A stretch of 64,000 nucleotides of DNA from Burkholderiaceae bacterium (lineage in GTDB: Bacteria; Pseudomonadota; Gammaproteobacteria; Burkholderiales; Burkholderiaceae). Made by a program: the position numbers and the translations under genes. The notes beneath the pieces were generated by a model, which was given only the letters and a program-made list of their open reading frames with translations, did not search any database and was not told where the DNA came from. The stretch covers positions 1 to 64,000 of the forward strand of contig JAJPEN010000019.1 in NCBI GenBank assembly GCA_021166835.1. The letters are read 5' to 3'. Below are positions 11,422 to 20,814 of this stretch, piece by piece (position 1 is the stretch's first letter; each line of letters begins with the position of its first letter).

Positions 11422-11497
11422 CGGATGCTCCTGCTGGTTCAGTGAAACGGTGCCGGGTGCCCTGCGCGCGCCTGCCGGCCGCGCCCGGCGTGCCCGC

Positions 11498-11737
11498 TCA
11501 GGCCTTCGAGTTGGCCTTCACGTAGTCGATCGCCTGCTGCACCGTCGTGATCTTCTCGGCTTCCTCGTCGGGAATCTCGGTTTCGAACTCGTCCTCGAGC
11601 GCCATCACCAGCTCGACGGTGTCGAGCGAATCGGCGCCCAGATCGTCGACGAACGAGGATTCGTTCTTGATGTCCGCTTCGTTGACGCCGAGCTGTTCGG
11701 CGACGATCTTCTTGACGCGTTGTTCGATGTTTTCCAT
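11498..11737 (-). CDS. acpP: acyl carrier protein
   Basis: Carries growing acyl chains on a phosphopantetheine arm. The 79-residue acidic protein has the attachment serine in [18 protein letters not shown] and the usual helix order. The open frame extends 30 codons upstream, but the ATG at 11735-11737 is the family start and has AGAGGGA just before it. It is flanked by fabG and fabF. AcpS at 1368-1778 is the likely modifying enzyme. Confidence 0.98.
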   Translation of the reverse strand: MENIEQRVKKIVAEQLGVNEADIKNESSFVDDLGADSLDTVELVMALEDEFETEIPDEEAEKITTVQQAIDYVKANSKA

Positions 11738-11801
11738 TCGGGGTTCCCTCTCGCTCTCAGGTTGCCGTGCCCTTCGTTCGAACGGGAAACGGGCGCGGCG
11801 G

Positions 11802-11830
11802 ATTGTATAGCACTTCGCTTCGTGCATCGG
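11802..11830 (-). promoter_or_regulatory. possible acpP promoter
   Basis: In the 141-base gap between fabG and acpP the minus strand reads TATACAAT, with a good -10 hexamer TACAAT at 11807-11802, about 65 bases before the acpP ATG. The matching -35 position (about 11830-11825) is poor. Highly expressed acpP genes often have their own promoter, so this is a reasonable but weak guess. Confidence 0.3.
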
Positions 11831-11878
11831 CGCGCGTCGCTCGACCGGATGGCCGATGCGCGGGCCGACGCGCGCGCG

Positions 11879-12622
11879 TCACTCCATGTACATGCCGCCG
11901 TTCACATGCAGCGTGACGCCGGTGATGTACCCCGCCTGCGGAGACGCGAGGAACACGACCGCGGCGGCGATGTCGTCGGGCTGGCCGAAGCGGCCGGCCG
12001 GAATCTGCTGCACGAGCGCCGCGGTCTGCGCTTCGCTCAGTGCGCGCGTCATGTCGGTGTCGACGAAACCCGGCGCCACGCAGTTGACGGTGATGTTGCG
12101 GCTGGCGAACTCGCGCGCGAGCGCGCGCCCCAGGCCCGCGACGCCCGCCTTCGCGGCGGCGTAGTTCGCCTGGCCCGCGTTGCCGCTCGAGCCGACTACC
12201 GAGCCGATGTTGACGATGCGTCCGTAGCGCGCCTTCGTCATCGGCCGCAGCACCAGGCGCGTGAGGCGAAAGACCGCATCGAGGTTGGTGGCGATCACCG
12301 CGCCCCACTCGTCGTCCTTCATCCGCAACGCGAGGTTGTCGCGCGTGATGCCGGCGTTGTTCACCAGGATGGCCGGCGCGCGGCCTTCGCTCACCATCGA
12401 TTCGACGAGCGCCTCGCAGGCGGCCGGGTCGGTGACGTCGAGCGCATGACCGCGCCCCGACAGCCCCGCCTGCTCGAAAGCGTTCGAGATCGCCTGCGCA
12501 CCGGCGGCCGTGGTGGCCGTGCCGACGACGTTGGCGCCCTGTCTCGCGAGCTCGAGCGCGATGGCGCGGCCGATGCCGCGCGACGCGCCGGTGACCAGCG
12601 CCACCTGGTTGGCGAGTTTCAT
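11879..12622 (-). CDS. fabG: 3-oxoacyl-[acyl-carrier-protein] reductase
   Basis: NADPH-dependent reductase of the 3-ketoacyl-ACP intermediate. The 247-residue short-chain dehydrogenase has the cofactor motif TGASRGIGRAIALELA near residue 12, NNAG at about residue 90, catalytic Ser in IVNIGSVVGSSGN, and the YxxxK pair in NYAAAKAG. The C-terminal end GVTLHVNGGMYM is typical of FabG. The ATG at 12620-12622 overlaps the fabD stop by four bases. Confidence 0.97.
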   Translation of the reverse strand: MKLANQVALVTGASRGIGRAIALELARQGANVVGTATTAAGAQAISNAFEQAGLSGRGHALDVTDPAACEALVESMVSEGRAPAILVNNAGITRDNLALRMKDDEWGAVIATNLDAVFRLTRLVLRPMTKARYGRIVNIGSVVGSSGNAGQANYAAAKAGVAGLGRALAREFASRNITVNCVAPGFVDTDMTRALSEAQTAALVQQIPAGRFGQPDDIAAAVVFLASPQAGYITGVTLHVNGGMYME

Positions 12623-13569
12623 GGCTTTTCTCCGGAGCCGGCAGCGAGCGCCGCCTCGAGCGACGCGGGGTCGTGGACGCACGACGCCTCGAGCGAGCGG
12701 TCGATGCGCGAGACGAGTCCGGTGAGCACCTTGCCGGGGCCGAACTCGATGACGCGCGTGGCGCCCATCGCTTTCAGCCGCTGCACGACCTCGACCCAGC
12801 GCACCGGCGACGACGCCTGTCGGACCAGCGCGTCGCGGATGCGCGCGGGTTCGGTTTCCACCGCCACGTCGACGTTGTTGACCACCGGCCAGCGCGGCGT
12901 GCGAATCCCGATTTCGGCGAGCGCCTGCGCGAGCCGTTCGCCGGCCGGGCGCAACAGCGCGGAATGAAACGGCGCCGACACCGGCAGCGGCATCGCGCGC
13001 TTGGCGCCGAGCGCCTTCGCCCGCTCGCAGGCACGCTCCACTCCGGCGCGGTGGCCGGCGATGACGACCTGCGACGGCGCATTCCAGTTCGCCGGCGCGA
13101 CCACCTCGTGCGGAGCCTGGGCGGACGCTTCCTCGCAGGCGCGGCGCACTCCTTCGTCGTCGAGCCCGAGGATGGCCGCCATCGAGCCCTCGCCCACCGG
13201 CACCGCCTCCTGCATCGCTTTCGCACGCAGGCGCACCAGCCGCACTGCGTCCTCGAAAGCGATCGCATCGGCGACCGCGAGCGCAGTGTATTCGCCCAGG
13301 CTGTGACCGGCGAGCGCCACCGGGAGCGCCCCGCCGGCGTCGCGCCATTCGCTCCAGCAGACGTAGCCGGCAACGAGCATCGCCGGCTGCGTGTTCACGG
13401 TGAGCGACAGCGCCTCCGACGGACCTTCGGCGATGAGCGCCGAGAGCTTCTCGCCGAGCGCTTCATCGGCACGCTCGAGCAGCGCGCGCGCCCTGGGAGA
13501 AGCGACGAAGCCGGCGAGCATGCCGACCGACTGCGAACCCTGACCGGGAAATACGTATGCGACCGTCAT
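12619..13569 (-). CDS. fabD: malonyl-CoA:ACP transacylase
   Basis: Loads malonyl groups onto ACP for chain elongation. The 316-residue protein starts AYVFPGQGSQSVGM and has the nucleophile serine in LAGHSLGEYTALA, the Arg-containing segment VRLRAKAMQEAVP, and the catalytic His in PVSAPFHSALL. A long frame extends upstream through fabH in another reading frame; the ATG at 13567-13569 gives the family start. It lies 29 bases after fabH and overlaps fabG. Confidence 0.97.
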   Translation of the reverse strand: MTVAYVFPGQGSQSVGMLAGFVASPRARALLERADEALGEKLSALIAEGPSEALSLTVNTQPAMLVAGYVCWSEWRDAGGALPVALAGHSLGEYTALAVADAIAFEDAVRLVRLRAKAMQEAVPVGEGSMAAILGLDDEGVRRACEEASAQAPHEVVAPANWNAPSQVVIAGHRAGVERACERAKALGAKRAMPLPVSAPFHSALLRPAGERLAQALAEIGIRTPRWPVVNNVDVAVETEPARIRDALVRQASSPVRWVEVVQRLKAMGATRVIEFGPGKVLTGLVSRIDRSLEASCVHDPASLEAALAAGSGEKP

Positions 13570-13598
13570 CGGGAAGCCTTCCGTGTGGATGCCGCGGC

Positions 13599-14579
13599 TC
13601 AGAAGCGCACGAGCGCGGCGCCCCAGGTGAAGCCGCCGCCGACGCCTTCCATCAGCACGTTCTGTCCGGCGCGGATGCGCCCGTCGCGCACCGCCTGGTC
13701 CAGCGCGAGCGGAATCGAGGCGGCCGAAGTGTTCGCGTGCGAATCGACGGTGACGACGACCCTGGACATCGGAATGCCCAGGCGGCGCGCGGTGGCGTTC
13801 AGGATGCGTACGTTCGCCTGGTGCGGAATCATCCAGTCGACCGCTTCGATCGGCAGGTCGACCGCCGCCAGCGTTTCGCGCGCGACCGAATCGAGCACGG
13901 ACACGGCGAGCTTGAACACCGCCTGCCCGTCCATCGTAAGGTACGGGTGCCCGGTGATCTCGCCGTGGCAGACGTTGCCCGCGGTGCGCAGGATCGATTC
14001 GTGGCGCCCGTCGGCGTGCAGTTTCGCCGCCAGCACGCCGGGCTCGTTCGAGCCGGCGAGCACGACGGCGCCCGCGCCGTCGCCGAACAGCACGCAGGTG
14101 CCGCGATCGTTCCAGTCGAGGATGCGCGAGAACACCTCGGCGCCGATGACGAGGGCCTTGTGCGCGAGGCCGCTGCGGATCATCGAGTCGGCCACCGAGA
14201 ATGCATAGACGAAGCCGGTGCACACGGCCTGCACGTCGAAGGCGGCGCCGCCGGCGGCGCCCAGCTCCTTCTGCACGAGGCAGGCGGTGCTCGGAAACAC
14301 GAAATCGGGCGTCGACGTGGCGACGATGATCAGGTCGAGGTCGGCTGCTTCGAGGCCGGCGGCGGCGAGCGCGCGGCGCCCGGCCTCGGTGGCCAGACGG
14401 CTCGACGTCACGCCTTCGTCGGCGATGTGCCGCTGGCGGATTCCCGTGCGCTCGACGATCCACTCGTCGGAGGTCTCGACGCCGCGCGAGGCGAGATCGG
14501 CGACCAGCTGCTGGTTGGTGACGACGCGCGGGGGCAGGATGCTTCCCGTGCCGACGATGCGCGAATAACGGTACGTCAT
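13599..14579 (-). CDS. fabH: 3-oxoacyl-[acyl-carrier-protein] synthase III
   Basis: Starts fatty-acid synthesis by condensing acetyl-CoA with malonyl-ACP. The 326-residue protein has the active Cys in [12 protein letters not shown] (about residue 118), His in [11 protein letters not shown] and Asn in [11 protein letters not shown], the complete Cys-His-Asn triad. The ATG at 14577-14579 overlaps the plsX stop by four bases and gives the usual opening with [13 protein letters not shown]. Confidence 0.97.
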   Translation of the reverse strand: MTYRYSRIVGTGSILPPRVVTNQQLVADLASRGVETSDEWIVERTGIRQRHIADEGVTSSRLATEAGRRALAAAGLEAADLDLIIVATSTPDFVFPSTACLVQKELGAAGGAAFDVQAVCTGFVYAFSVADSMIRSGLAHKALVIGAEVFSRILDWNDRGTCVLFGDGAGAVVLAGSNEPGVLAAKLHADGRHESILRTAGNVCHGEITGHPYLTMDGQAVFKLAVSVLDSVARETLAAVDLPIEAVDWMIPHQANVRILNATARRLGIPMSRVVVTVDSHANTSAASIPLALDQAVRDGRIRAGQNVLMEGVGGGFTWGAALVRF

Positions 14580-15688
14580 GGGGCGGTAGGTTGATTCACG
14601 GGCGCGCCGGCAGCATCGACGGCGCCGCCGCGCGCCGGCGCGGAAGCGCCGGCCTGCACGACTTTCGGCAGCCGCTCGGCAATGCCTTGCAGCAATCCAT
14701 TGCGCACCGCATCGTACGCGCGGCGCAGGGCGAACTCGAAGGCGTAGGCATCGGCCGAGCCGTGGCTCTTGATGACGACGCCGCGCAGCCCGACGAGCGC
14801 CGCGCCGTTGTAGCGGCGCGGATCGAGCCGCTTGCGAAAGCGCAGCAGCACCGGAAACGACAGCAGCGCGATCAGCCGCGTGAACACGTGGCGGCGATAT
14901 TCCTCGCGGATGTAGCCGCCCAGCATGCGGGCGAGTCCCTCGGAGGTCTTCAGCGCGACGTTTCCGACGAAGCCGTCGCAGACGACGACGTCGGTGGTGC
15001 CTTCGTAGATGTCGTTGCCTTCGACGTTGCCGTAGAAATTCAGCGGACTGGCGCGCAACAGCTCGGCGGCGACCTTCACCGTGTCGTTGCCCTTGATCGT
15101 CTCTTCGCCGATGTTCAGCAGACCCACGCTGGGCTGCTCGCGCCCTTCGAGCGCGGCGACCAGCGCCGAACCCATGATGGCGAACTGCAGCAGGTGCTCG
15201 GGCTCGCAATCGACGTTGGCGCCGAGATCGAGCATCGTCGTCGTGCCGCCGCGCTGGTTCGGCATCTGCGAGGCGATCGCGGGGCGGTCGATGCCCGCGA
15301 GCATCTTCAGCACGAAGCGCGAGATCGCCATCAGCGCGCCAGTGTTGCCGGCGCTGACGCAGGCGTCGGCCTCGCCGTTCTTGACGAGGTCGATCGCCAC
15401 CCGCATCGACGAATCGCGCTTGCTGCGCAGTGCGGTTGCCGGCGGATCGTCCATCGCGACGACCTCGCTCGCCGGGCGCAGTTCGATGCGCTCGTCGTCC
15501 GGCACGGCGCTTCGCCGCCTGGCTCCCCTGGCCCGTACAGCGGCGAGCGCCGCCTCGAGCGCCTCGGGACGGCCGACCAGCAGCAGCCGCGCATCGGGCA
15601 CCGACGCGAGGAAATGCAGGGCAGCCGGAACGGTGACCGACGGGCCGTGGTCACCGCCCATGCAGTCGATGGCGATGCGTACTGTCAC
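14576..15688 (-). CDS. plsX: phosphate acyltransferase PlsX
   Basis: Makes acyl-phosphate from acyl-ACP for phospholipid synthesis. The 370-residue protein opens with the family mark [13 protein letters not shown] and shows [26 protein letters not shown] and [16 protein letters not shown]. The start is GTG at 15686-15688. A C-terminal tail of about 30 residues (Ala/Pro/Gly-rich) goes beyond the conserved fold. It follows rpmF and precedes fabH, the common rpmF-plsX-fabH order. Confidence 0.96.
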   Translation of the reverse strand: MTVRIAIDCMGGDHGPSVTVPAALHFLASVPDARLLLVGRPEALEAALAAVRARGARRRSAVPDDERIELRPASEVVAMDDPPATALRSKRDSSMRVAIDLVKNGEADACVSAGNTGALMAISRFVLKMLAGIDRPAIASQMPNQRGGTTTMLDLGANVDCEPEHLLQFAIMGSALVAALEGREQPSVGLLNIGEETIKGNDTVKVAAELLRASPLNFYGNVEGNDIYEGTTDVVVCDGFVGNVALKTSEGLARMLGGYIREEYRRHVFTRLIALLSFPVLLRFRKRLDPRRYNGAALVGLRGVVIKSHGSADAYAFEFALRRAYDAVRNGLLQGIAERLPKVVQAGASAPARGGAVDAAGAPVNQPTAP

Positions 15689-15767
15689 GGCGCCTGTTCA
15701 GACGAGGGGCAGCGTCGCGACAAGGGCCACCGTGCGCTTTTGTTCGCTCAGGACGCGCGACGCGCGC

Positions 15768-15950
15768 TCACTCGTCGGACTTCGTGCGCAGCACCTTGCG
15801 GCCCCGGTAGAAACCGGTGGGGCTCACGTGGTGCCGGCGATGCACTTCCCCGGTGGTGGACTCGACGGCAAGCGGCGGATTCTGGAGGAAGTCGTGCGAG
15901 CGATGCATTCCGCGCCGCGCCGGCGACTTCTTGTTCTGCTGGACAGCCAT
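15768..15950 (-). CDS. rpmF: 50S ribosomal protein L32
   Basis: Small basic ribosomal protein of 60 residues: [20 protein letters not shown] at the start and [18 protein letters not shown] near the end, both diagnostic of bL32 in betaproteobacteria. It sits between the DUF177 gene and plsX as in most proteobacteria. The zinc-binding cysteines of some L32 proteins are absent. Confidence 0.97.
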   Translation of the reverse strand: MAVQQNKKSPARRGMHRSHDFLQNPPLAVESTTGEVHRRHHVSPTGFYRGRKVLRTKSDE

Positions 15951-15990
15951 GTTCTAGCCTCTGAGGACAATCGACGATTATACCTGCTCA

Positions 15991-16527
15991 CTACGGGGTT
16001 TCATCGCCGCCGGAAGGCCCGTTGCGCCGCAGCCGTTGCAGCGCGGCGAAGGGCTTCTCGGCCTCCCCGGCGTCTTCCGGCTCGTCGTCGTGCGCGACCG
16101 ACGGCTCGCACGCATCGTGCCGCGGCATCGGCGGCAGGGCGAGGATCGCCTCGTCCTCGATCAGGGCGTCGAGATCGAAACGCGACCCTCCGGCCAGGAC
16201 GTCGTACTCGTCGTCCTCGGGGTCGAGCCGCTCGGCCTCGGCCTCGCTGTCCACCAGCCGGTAGCGCCGCGTATCGCCGATCTCCGTTGCAACGGGCTCG
16301 AGGCAGCACACGCAGGCCGGCCGCACCGAGGCCGAGAACGACAGCTCGAGGAAATCGTCGTGCCCTCCTTCGGGACGCGCATTGCGCCAGCCGCGGGCGC
16401 GCCAGTCGACGCGGCCTTCGGGCGTCGCGAGCAACGACGCGAGCCGGGGCAGCCGTTCGACGGGAAGCTCGCCTTCGAGCGCCTGGCCGTTGCGCGCCCG
16501 GCGCGCGGTATCGATCGTGTTCTTCAT
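15991..16527 (-). CDS. yceD: DUF177 / YceD-family protein
   Basis: YceD-type protein next to rpmF; the family is tied to 23S rRNA accumulation in some bacteria, but the molecular role is unclear. From the ATG at 16525-16527 it has 178 residues and shows the family core: FSASVRPACVCCLEPVATEI, then an acidic middle (DSEAEAERLDPEDDEYDVL), then LDALIEDEAILALPPMPRHD. An AAGGA ribosome site lies six bases before the chosen ATG; another in-frame ATG lies at 16540-16542. It starts the yceD-rpmF-plsX run and is divergent from maf, 53 bases away. Confidence 0.88.
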   Translation of the reverse strand: MKNTIDTARRARNGQALEGELPVERLPRLASLLATPEGRVDWRARGWRNARPEGGHDDFLELSFSASVRPACVCCLEPVATEIGDTRRYRLVDSEAEAERLDPEDDEYDVLAGGSRFDLDALIEDEAILALPPMPRHDACEPSVAHDDEPEDAGEAEKPFAALQRLRRNGPSGGDETP

Positions 16528-16580
16528 CGGCGTCCTTATCATAGCGACTGCCCTTCCGCCTGCCCGCCCCGGCCCTGCCC

Positions 16581-17192
16581 GTGACGTCCCCGACCGCTTC
16601 GCTGATCCTCGCATCGACCTCGCCGTATCGGCGCGAGCTGCTCGCCCGGCTGAGCTCGAAATTCGACGTGCAGTCGCCGGGCGTGGACGAGACGCCGCAT
16701 CCCGGAGAAACGCCGGCCGGGACCGCGCAGCGGCTCGCGCTCGAAAAAGCGCTGGCGGTCGCGGCGCACCACCCGCGGGCGCTCGTCATCGGCTCCGACC
16801 AGGCGGCGACGATCGACGGCGTGCACGCGATCGGCAAGCCGGGCGACCACGCGTCGGCGTGCGAGCAGCTGCGCGCCGCCTCCGGGCGCACGATGCACTT
16901 CTACACGGCGCTGGCCACCGTGCGCACCATGGACGGCTTTCGCGCCCGCGCCCTCGTCGAGACGCGCGTGCGCTTCCGGCGCCTGGACGACGACGAGATC
17001 GAGCGCTACCTGCAGCGCGAACGCCCCTACGACGTCGCCGGCTCGGCGAAGGCCGAAGGCCTCGGCATCGTGCTGCTCGAGGCGATCGAGGGCGACGACC
17101 CCACGGCGCTGATCGGCCTGCCGCTGATCGCGCTCGGCCGGATGCTGCGCGACGCCGGCCTGTCGCCGCTTGCCGATCCCGGCGAACGATGA
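16581..17192 (+). CDS. maf: Maf-family nucleotide pyrophosphatase (YceF-like)
   Basis: Maf proteins hydrolyse modified or non-canonical nucleoside triphosphates; the YceF group acts on 7-methyl-GTP. The 203-residue protein starts at a GTG (16581) with LILASTSPYRRELLARL, and has GETPAGTAQRLALEKA, IGSDQAA and YDVAGSAKAEGLGI, the four blocks of the fold. Its position beside yceD-rpmF matches the yceF locus in many proteobacteria. The stop overlaps the next gene's ATG by four bases. Confidence 0.9.
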   Translation: MTSPTASLILASTSPYRRELLARLSSKFDVQSPGVDETPHPGETPAGTAQRLALEKALAVAAHHPRALVIGSDQAATIDGVHAIGKPGDHASACEQLRAASGRTMHFYTALATVRTMDGFRARALVETRVRFRRLDDDEIERYLQRERPYDVAGSAKAEGLGIVLLEAIEGDDPTALIGLPLIALGRMLRDAGLSPLADPGER

Positions 17193-17920
17193 GCGGCGCG
17201 CTCTGGCTGATTCCCACGTCGCTGGGCGCGCCCGGGCAGGTGCGCGAGGTGCTGCCGTCGGCGACGCTTGCCTGCATCCACCGGCTGGACTACTTCGTCG
17301 TCGAGAACGCGCGCAGCGCGCGGGCCTTTCTCAAGGCCGCCGGCACGGCGAAGCCGCTGCAGTCGCTCGAGCTGGTCGAGCTGGACGAGCACACGCCGGG
17401 CGAGCGCATTCCGCAGTTGCTCGCGCCGATCGTCGGCGGCCGCGATGGTGGCCTCCTCTCCGAGGCGGGTGCGCCGGCGGTCGCCGACCCGGGCGCCGCG
17501 CTGGTCGAGGCCGCGCATGCGGCCGGCATCGTGGTGCGCCCGCTGGTGGGGCCGAGCGCGATCCTGCTCGCGCTGATGGCCTCGGGGATGAACGGCCAGC
17601 GCTTCTCGTTTGCCGGCTACGTGCCCGCGCAGGCCGAGGCGCGCGTGCGCCGCCTGCGCGAACTCGAGCAGCGCTCGCTGCGCGAGGACGAAACGATCCT
17701 GATCATCGAGACGCCGTACCGCAATCGCGCACTGCTCGAATCCGCATTGCTCGCGCTGGCACCGACCACGCGACTGATGCTCGCCAGCGAACTGACGACG
17801 CCGGCCGAGCGCATCGTCGTCGACACGGTGGCCGGATGGCGGCGCGCGCCGCGCGAAGCGCCGAAGGCGCCCGCGGTGTTCGGCCTGCAGGCGCGCGCCG
17901 CAGCGCCCACCCGGCGCTGA
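17189..17920 (+). CDS. SAM-dependent methyltransferase of the tetrapyrrole methylase fold (RsmI-related)
   Basis: A 243-residue protein with the fold of RsmI, which methylates 16S rRNA C1402. Seen: LWLIPTSLG at the start, where RsmI has a similar strand; DYFVVENARSARAFL; the SAM-site box GLLSEAGAPAVADPG; and VRPLVGPSAILLALMASG. It is shorter than RsmI and lacks its usual C-terminal part. This maf-adjacent paralogue is common in betaproteobacteria; its substrate is not known. The ATG at 17189 overlaps the maf stop, so the two are probably coupled. Confidence 0.8.
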   Translation: MSGALWLIPTSLGAPGQVREVLPSATLACIHRLDYFVVENARSARAFLKAAGTAKPLQSLELVELDEHTPGERIPQLLAPIVGGRDGGLLSEAGAPAVADPGAALVEAAHAAGIVVRPLVGPSAILLALMASGMNGQRFSFAGYVPAQAEARVRRLRELEQRSLREDETILIIETPYRNRALLESALLALAPTTRLMLASELTTPAERIVVDTVAGWRRAPREAPKAPAVFGLQARAAAPTRR

Positions 17921-17958
17921 AGAAGCTGTGAACGAATCAGTACTGCCCGTGCCGTCGC

Positions 17959-18945
17959 TCAGCGCAGCAGCGATGCGGCCCCGCTCGCACCGAGCGTGCG
18001 CGCCATCGCCTCGCCGGCGGCGGTGCCGAGGCGCCGGGTGATTCGATCGAGGACGTTGCGCCGCGGCGAGAAATCGACCACGCGCTCGGCCTTCACGACG
18101 TCGCGGGCGACCGACTCGAGCGAGCCGGTCGCATCCGCCAGCCCCAGCTCGATGCTGCGCTCGCCGGTCCACACCAGGCCGCTGAACATCTCCGGCGTTT
18201 CCTTCAGCCGATCGCCGCGGCCCTTGCGCACCACGTCGATGAACTGGCGGTGGATCTCGCCGAGCATGCGCTGCGCATGCTCGCGCTGCTCCTCGGGCAG
18301 CGGAGAGAACGGGTCGAGGAAGCCCTTGTTCTCGCCGGCGGTCAGCAGTCGGCGCTCGATGCCGAGCTTGTCCATCGCGCCGGTGAAACCGAAGCTTTCG
18401 ATCAGCACGCCGATCGAGCCGACCAGGCTCGCCTTGTCCACGTAGATGCGATCGGCGGCGGCGGCGACGTAGTACCCGCCCGATGCGCAGATGTCTTCGA
18501 CGACCGCGTACAGCGGCGTGCCCGGATGTTCCTCGCGCAGGTGGAGGATCGCATCGTGGATGATGCCGGCCTGCACCGGGCTGCCGCCGGGGCTGTTCAC
18601 CCGCAGCACGACCGCCGCCGTGTTGCTGTCGTCGAATGCCGATTTCAGCGCATCGATCAGGTCGTCGGCCGATGCGTCGCCCTCCGCGGCAATGACGCCG
18701 CGCAGCTCGACGAGCGCCGTGTGCCTTCCGGCGGGCAGGCGCGCGTCGCGCGCGAACCATCCGCTGGCCAGCACCAGCGCGAACACGACGATCGCGAAGC
18801 TCAATAGCCGGAAGAAGATCGACCAGCGTCGCGCCCGGCGCTGCTCGCGCAGCGTGGCGAAGAGCAGCCGCTCGATCGTCTCGCGCTGCCAGGCAGGATC
18901 GGAGACGGCTTGCGCGCTGTCGCGCGGCATGCCGGGATCGGTCAT
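17959..18945 (-). CDS. sppA: S49-family signal peptide peptidase
   Basis: Membrane-anchored serine protease that degrades signal peptides left in the membrane. The 328-residue protein has a cytoplasmic N terminus rich in Arg, one helix at about residues 47-64 (LLSFAIVVFALVLASGWFA), and the S49 core: VVLRVNSPGGSPVQA, ICASGGYYVAAAADRIY and the nucleophile serine in LVGSIGVLIE. This is the short SppA form without the N-terminal duplication. It converges with the upstream methyltransferase gene. Confidence 0.92.
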   Translation of the reverse strand: MTDPGMPRDSAQAVSDPAWQRETIERLLFATLREQRRARRWSIFFRLLSFAIVVFALVLASGWFARDARLPAGRHTALVELRGVIAAEGDASADDLIDALKSAFDDSNTAAVVLRVNSPGGSPVQAGIIHDAILHLREEHPGTPLYAVVEDICASGGYYVAAAADRIYVDKASLVGSIGVLIESFGFTGAMDKLGIERRLLTAGENKGFLDPFSPLPEEQREHAQRMLGEIHRQFIDVVRKGRGDRLKETPEMFSGLVWTGERSIELGLADATGSLESVARDVVKAERVVDFSPRRNVLDRITRRLGTAAGEAMARTLGASGAASLLR

Positions 18946-19018
18946 GGGATGCTTCCGGAAGATCGTCGCAGGGCAAAAGTATAGGCGAGCGCTCTGCGCG
19001 CGTGCTTCGCGCCGGCGC

Positions 19019-19684
19019 TCAGGGCACGCGCGCGAGCAGCGTCTCGCGCAGCTCGGCGATGGAGTCGACCATCGCCAGCGACGGCTCGGCCTCCAGTTCG
19101 CGGCGCGGATGAGCGCCGTAGGTGACGGCGATGGCGCCGGCCCCGGCGGCCCGCGCCATGCCGAGATCGTGCGTGGTGTCGCCGACCATCAGCGCCTGCA
19201 CCGGGTCTACGCCGAGTTCCTCGCAGATGTCCGACAGCATCCACGGATCGGGCTTCGGCACGCCTTCGTCGGCGCAGCGCGTGGCCAGGAAGTGGCGCGC
19301 CCAGCCCGTCTGCTCGAGCGCACGATCCAGGCCCACGCGCGACTTGCCGGTGGCCACCGCGAGCCACGCCCCGCTGTCCACCAGTTCGGCGAGCAGTTGC
19401 GGAATACCCTCGAAGGGTTCGAGCCGCCCGTCGACGGCGAAATAGTGATGCCGGTAGCGCACGACGAACTCGGGAAGCTGCTCGCGCTCGATCGACGGGA
19501 CGGCCATGCGGATCGCGTCGAACAACGCCAGGCCGATCACGTGCGAAGCGCGCTCGCGCGACGGGATGGGCAGGCCGAGGTCGGCCGCCGCCGCGCGCAG
19601 CGCGTGCACGATCGCCGCGGTGGAGTCGATCAGCGTGCCGTCCCAGTCGAAGACGACGAGCCGGAAGCGGCGCGCGATGCTCAC
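19019..19684 (-). CDS. HAD-superfamily phosphatase, phosphoglycolate phosphatase-like
   Basis: A 221-residue HAD hydrolase with all four motifs: nucleophile DWDGTLIDST near residue 14, motif II Thr in VATGKSR, motif III Lys in GVPKPDPWML, and motif IV in MVGDTTHDLGMA. A helical cap sits between motifs I and II. The start is a GTG at 19682-19684 overlapping the rluC stop; the rluC-HAD pair is common in betaproteobacteria. Substrate is not shown by the sequence; phosphoglycolate or another small phosphate ester is likely. Confidence 0.88.
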   Translation of the reverse strand: MSIARRFRLVVFDWDGTLIDSTAAIVHALRAAAADLGLPIPSRERASHVIGLALFDAIRMAVPSIEREQLPEFVVRYRHHYFAVDGRLEPFEGIPQLLAELVDSGAWLAVATGKSRVGLDRALEQTGWARHFLATRCADEGVPKPDPWMLSDICEELGVDPVQALMVGDTTHDLGMARAAGAGAIAVTYGAHPRRELEAEPSLAMVDSIAELRETLLARVP

Positions 19685-20814
19685 GAAGCGGCCTCCGCTC
19701 GCCCGGCATCCGTCGCGCCGAGCAGCCGCTCGAAAGCCGCAGGCGTCGGCGCCTCGATGCGCAGCCGCTCGCCGCTGCGCGGATGGCGAAAGGCGATCGA
19801 CTGCGCATGCAGGTACATGCGCCGGTGACCCTCGCGCGCCAGCCGGCGGTTCAGGTCGAAGTTCCCGTACTTGTCGTCGCCGACGATCGGGCAGCCGGCG
19901 TGCGCGAGGTGCACGCGGATCTGGTGCGTGCGTCCCGTCTCCAGCCGGGCCTCGACGAGCGAGATCTCGCCGGCCCCGGCCGCCTGCGAATGCACGAGGC
20001 CCGTCACATGGGTGATCGCCTCGAGCCCCGTGCGATCGACCACGACCCGGCGATCGCCGTCGGGCGCATCGCGGCGCAGCAGCGGAAACGACAGCTTGCG
20101 CGTGCGCAGCGGCCAGCGGCCGACGACGATCGCCCGGTACCGCTTGTCGGTGTCGCGCTCGCGCAATTGCGCGTGCAGGTTCACCAGCGCCGCCCGGCGC
20201 TTGGCGACGAGCAGCACGCCCGAGGTCTCGCGATCGAGCCGGTGCACGAGCTCGAGGAAGCGCGCCTGCGGCCGCGCCGCCCGCAGCTGCTCGATGACGC
20301 CGCTGGAGACGCCGCTGCCGCCGTGCACGGCGACGGACGCCGGCTTGTCGATCGCGATCAGGTCGTCGTCCTCGAAGAGCACCGGCAGCCGGCGCGCGAG
20401 ACTCGCGCGCTCCCGCTGCACCGGATCGATGCCGCCGTGCGCGGCGACGGCCGGCGAGCGCGTCGAATCGCGTCCGGCATCGCCGAAGACCGGCGGGATG
20501 CGCAGTTGGTCGCCCGCCTGAAGCCGGTAGTCGATGCGGCTGCGCGAACCGTTCACCCGCAGCTGTCCGCTGCGGATCCAGCGATAGAGGTGGCTCTTCG
20601 GAACGGCGGCGAAGCGCCGGGCCAGGAAGGCGTCGAGCCGCTGGCCCGCGTCGTCGTCATCGATCTCGATCCGGCTTGCGCCCACCGGCACGCGGGAATC
20701 GCCGGCAGATGCACGGGGGGAATCGCCCACGGGCGGGGAATCGCCTACGGACGCACGGGAATCGCGTGCATCCCCGGCGCCGTCCGGCCCGCTCCTTGCA
20801 CGCGATCGTTCCAT
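19681..20814 (-). CDS. rluC: 23S rRNA pseudouridine synthase, RluC type
   Basis: Makes pseudouridines in 23S rRNA. From the ATG at 20812-20814 the protein has 377 residues. An S4 RNA-binding domain ([20 protein letters not shown]) is followed by the synthase domain with the catalytic Asp in [18 protein letters not shown] and a late [13 protein letters not shown] block. The first 50 residues are an unusual Gly-Asp-Ser/Arg/Ala repeat-rich lead not needed for the fold. A later start would shorten this, but no better-placed ATG exists before the S4 domain. RluC versus RluD specificity is inferred from context. Confidence 0.9.
   Translation of the reverse strand: MERSRARSGPDGAGDARDSRASVGDSPPVGDSPRASAGDSRVPVGASRIEIDDDDAGQRLDAFLARRFAAVPKSHLYRWIRSGQLRVNGSRSRIDYRLQAGDQLRIPPVFGDAGRDSTRSPAVAAHGGIDPVQRERASLARRLPVLFEDDDLIAIDKPASVAVHGGSGVSSGVIEQLRAARPQARFLELVHRLDRETSGVLLVAKRRAALVNLHAQLRERDTDKRYRAIVVGRWPLRTRKLSFPLLRRDAPDGDRRVVVDRTGLEAITHVTGLVHSQAAGAGEISLVEARLETGRTHQIRVHLAHAGCPIVGDDKYGNFDLNRRLAREGHRRMYLHAQSIAFRHPRSGERLRIEAPTPAAFERLLGATDAGRAEAAS
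20694..20765. repeat. short in-frame repeat in the 5' end of rluC
   Basis: The nine-base word GGGAATCGC occurs four times, starting at 20694, 20718, 20736 and 20757, with spacings of 24, 18 and 21 bases, all multiples of three. On the coding strand it gives repeated Gly-Asp-Ser units in the RluC N terminus. Probably slipped-strand expansion in a disordered lead. Confidence 0.75.

Noticed and set aside
16538..16543. TATGAT on the minus strand as a -10 box for yceD
   Set aside because: No supporting -35, and it overlaps the likely ribosome site region before the chosen ATG.
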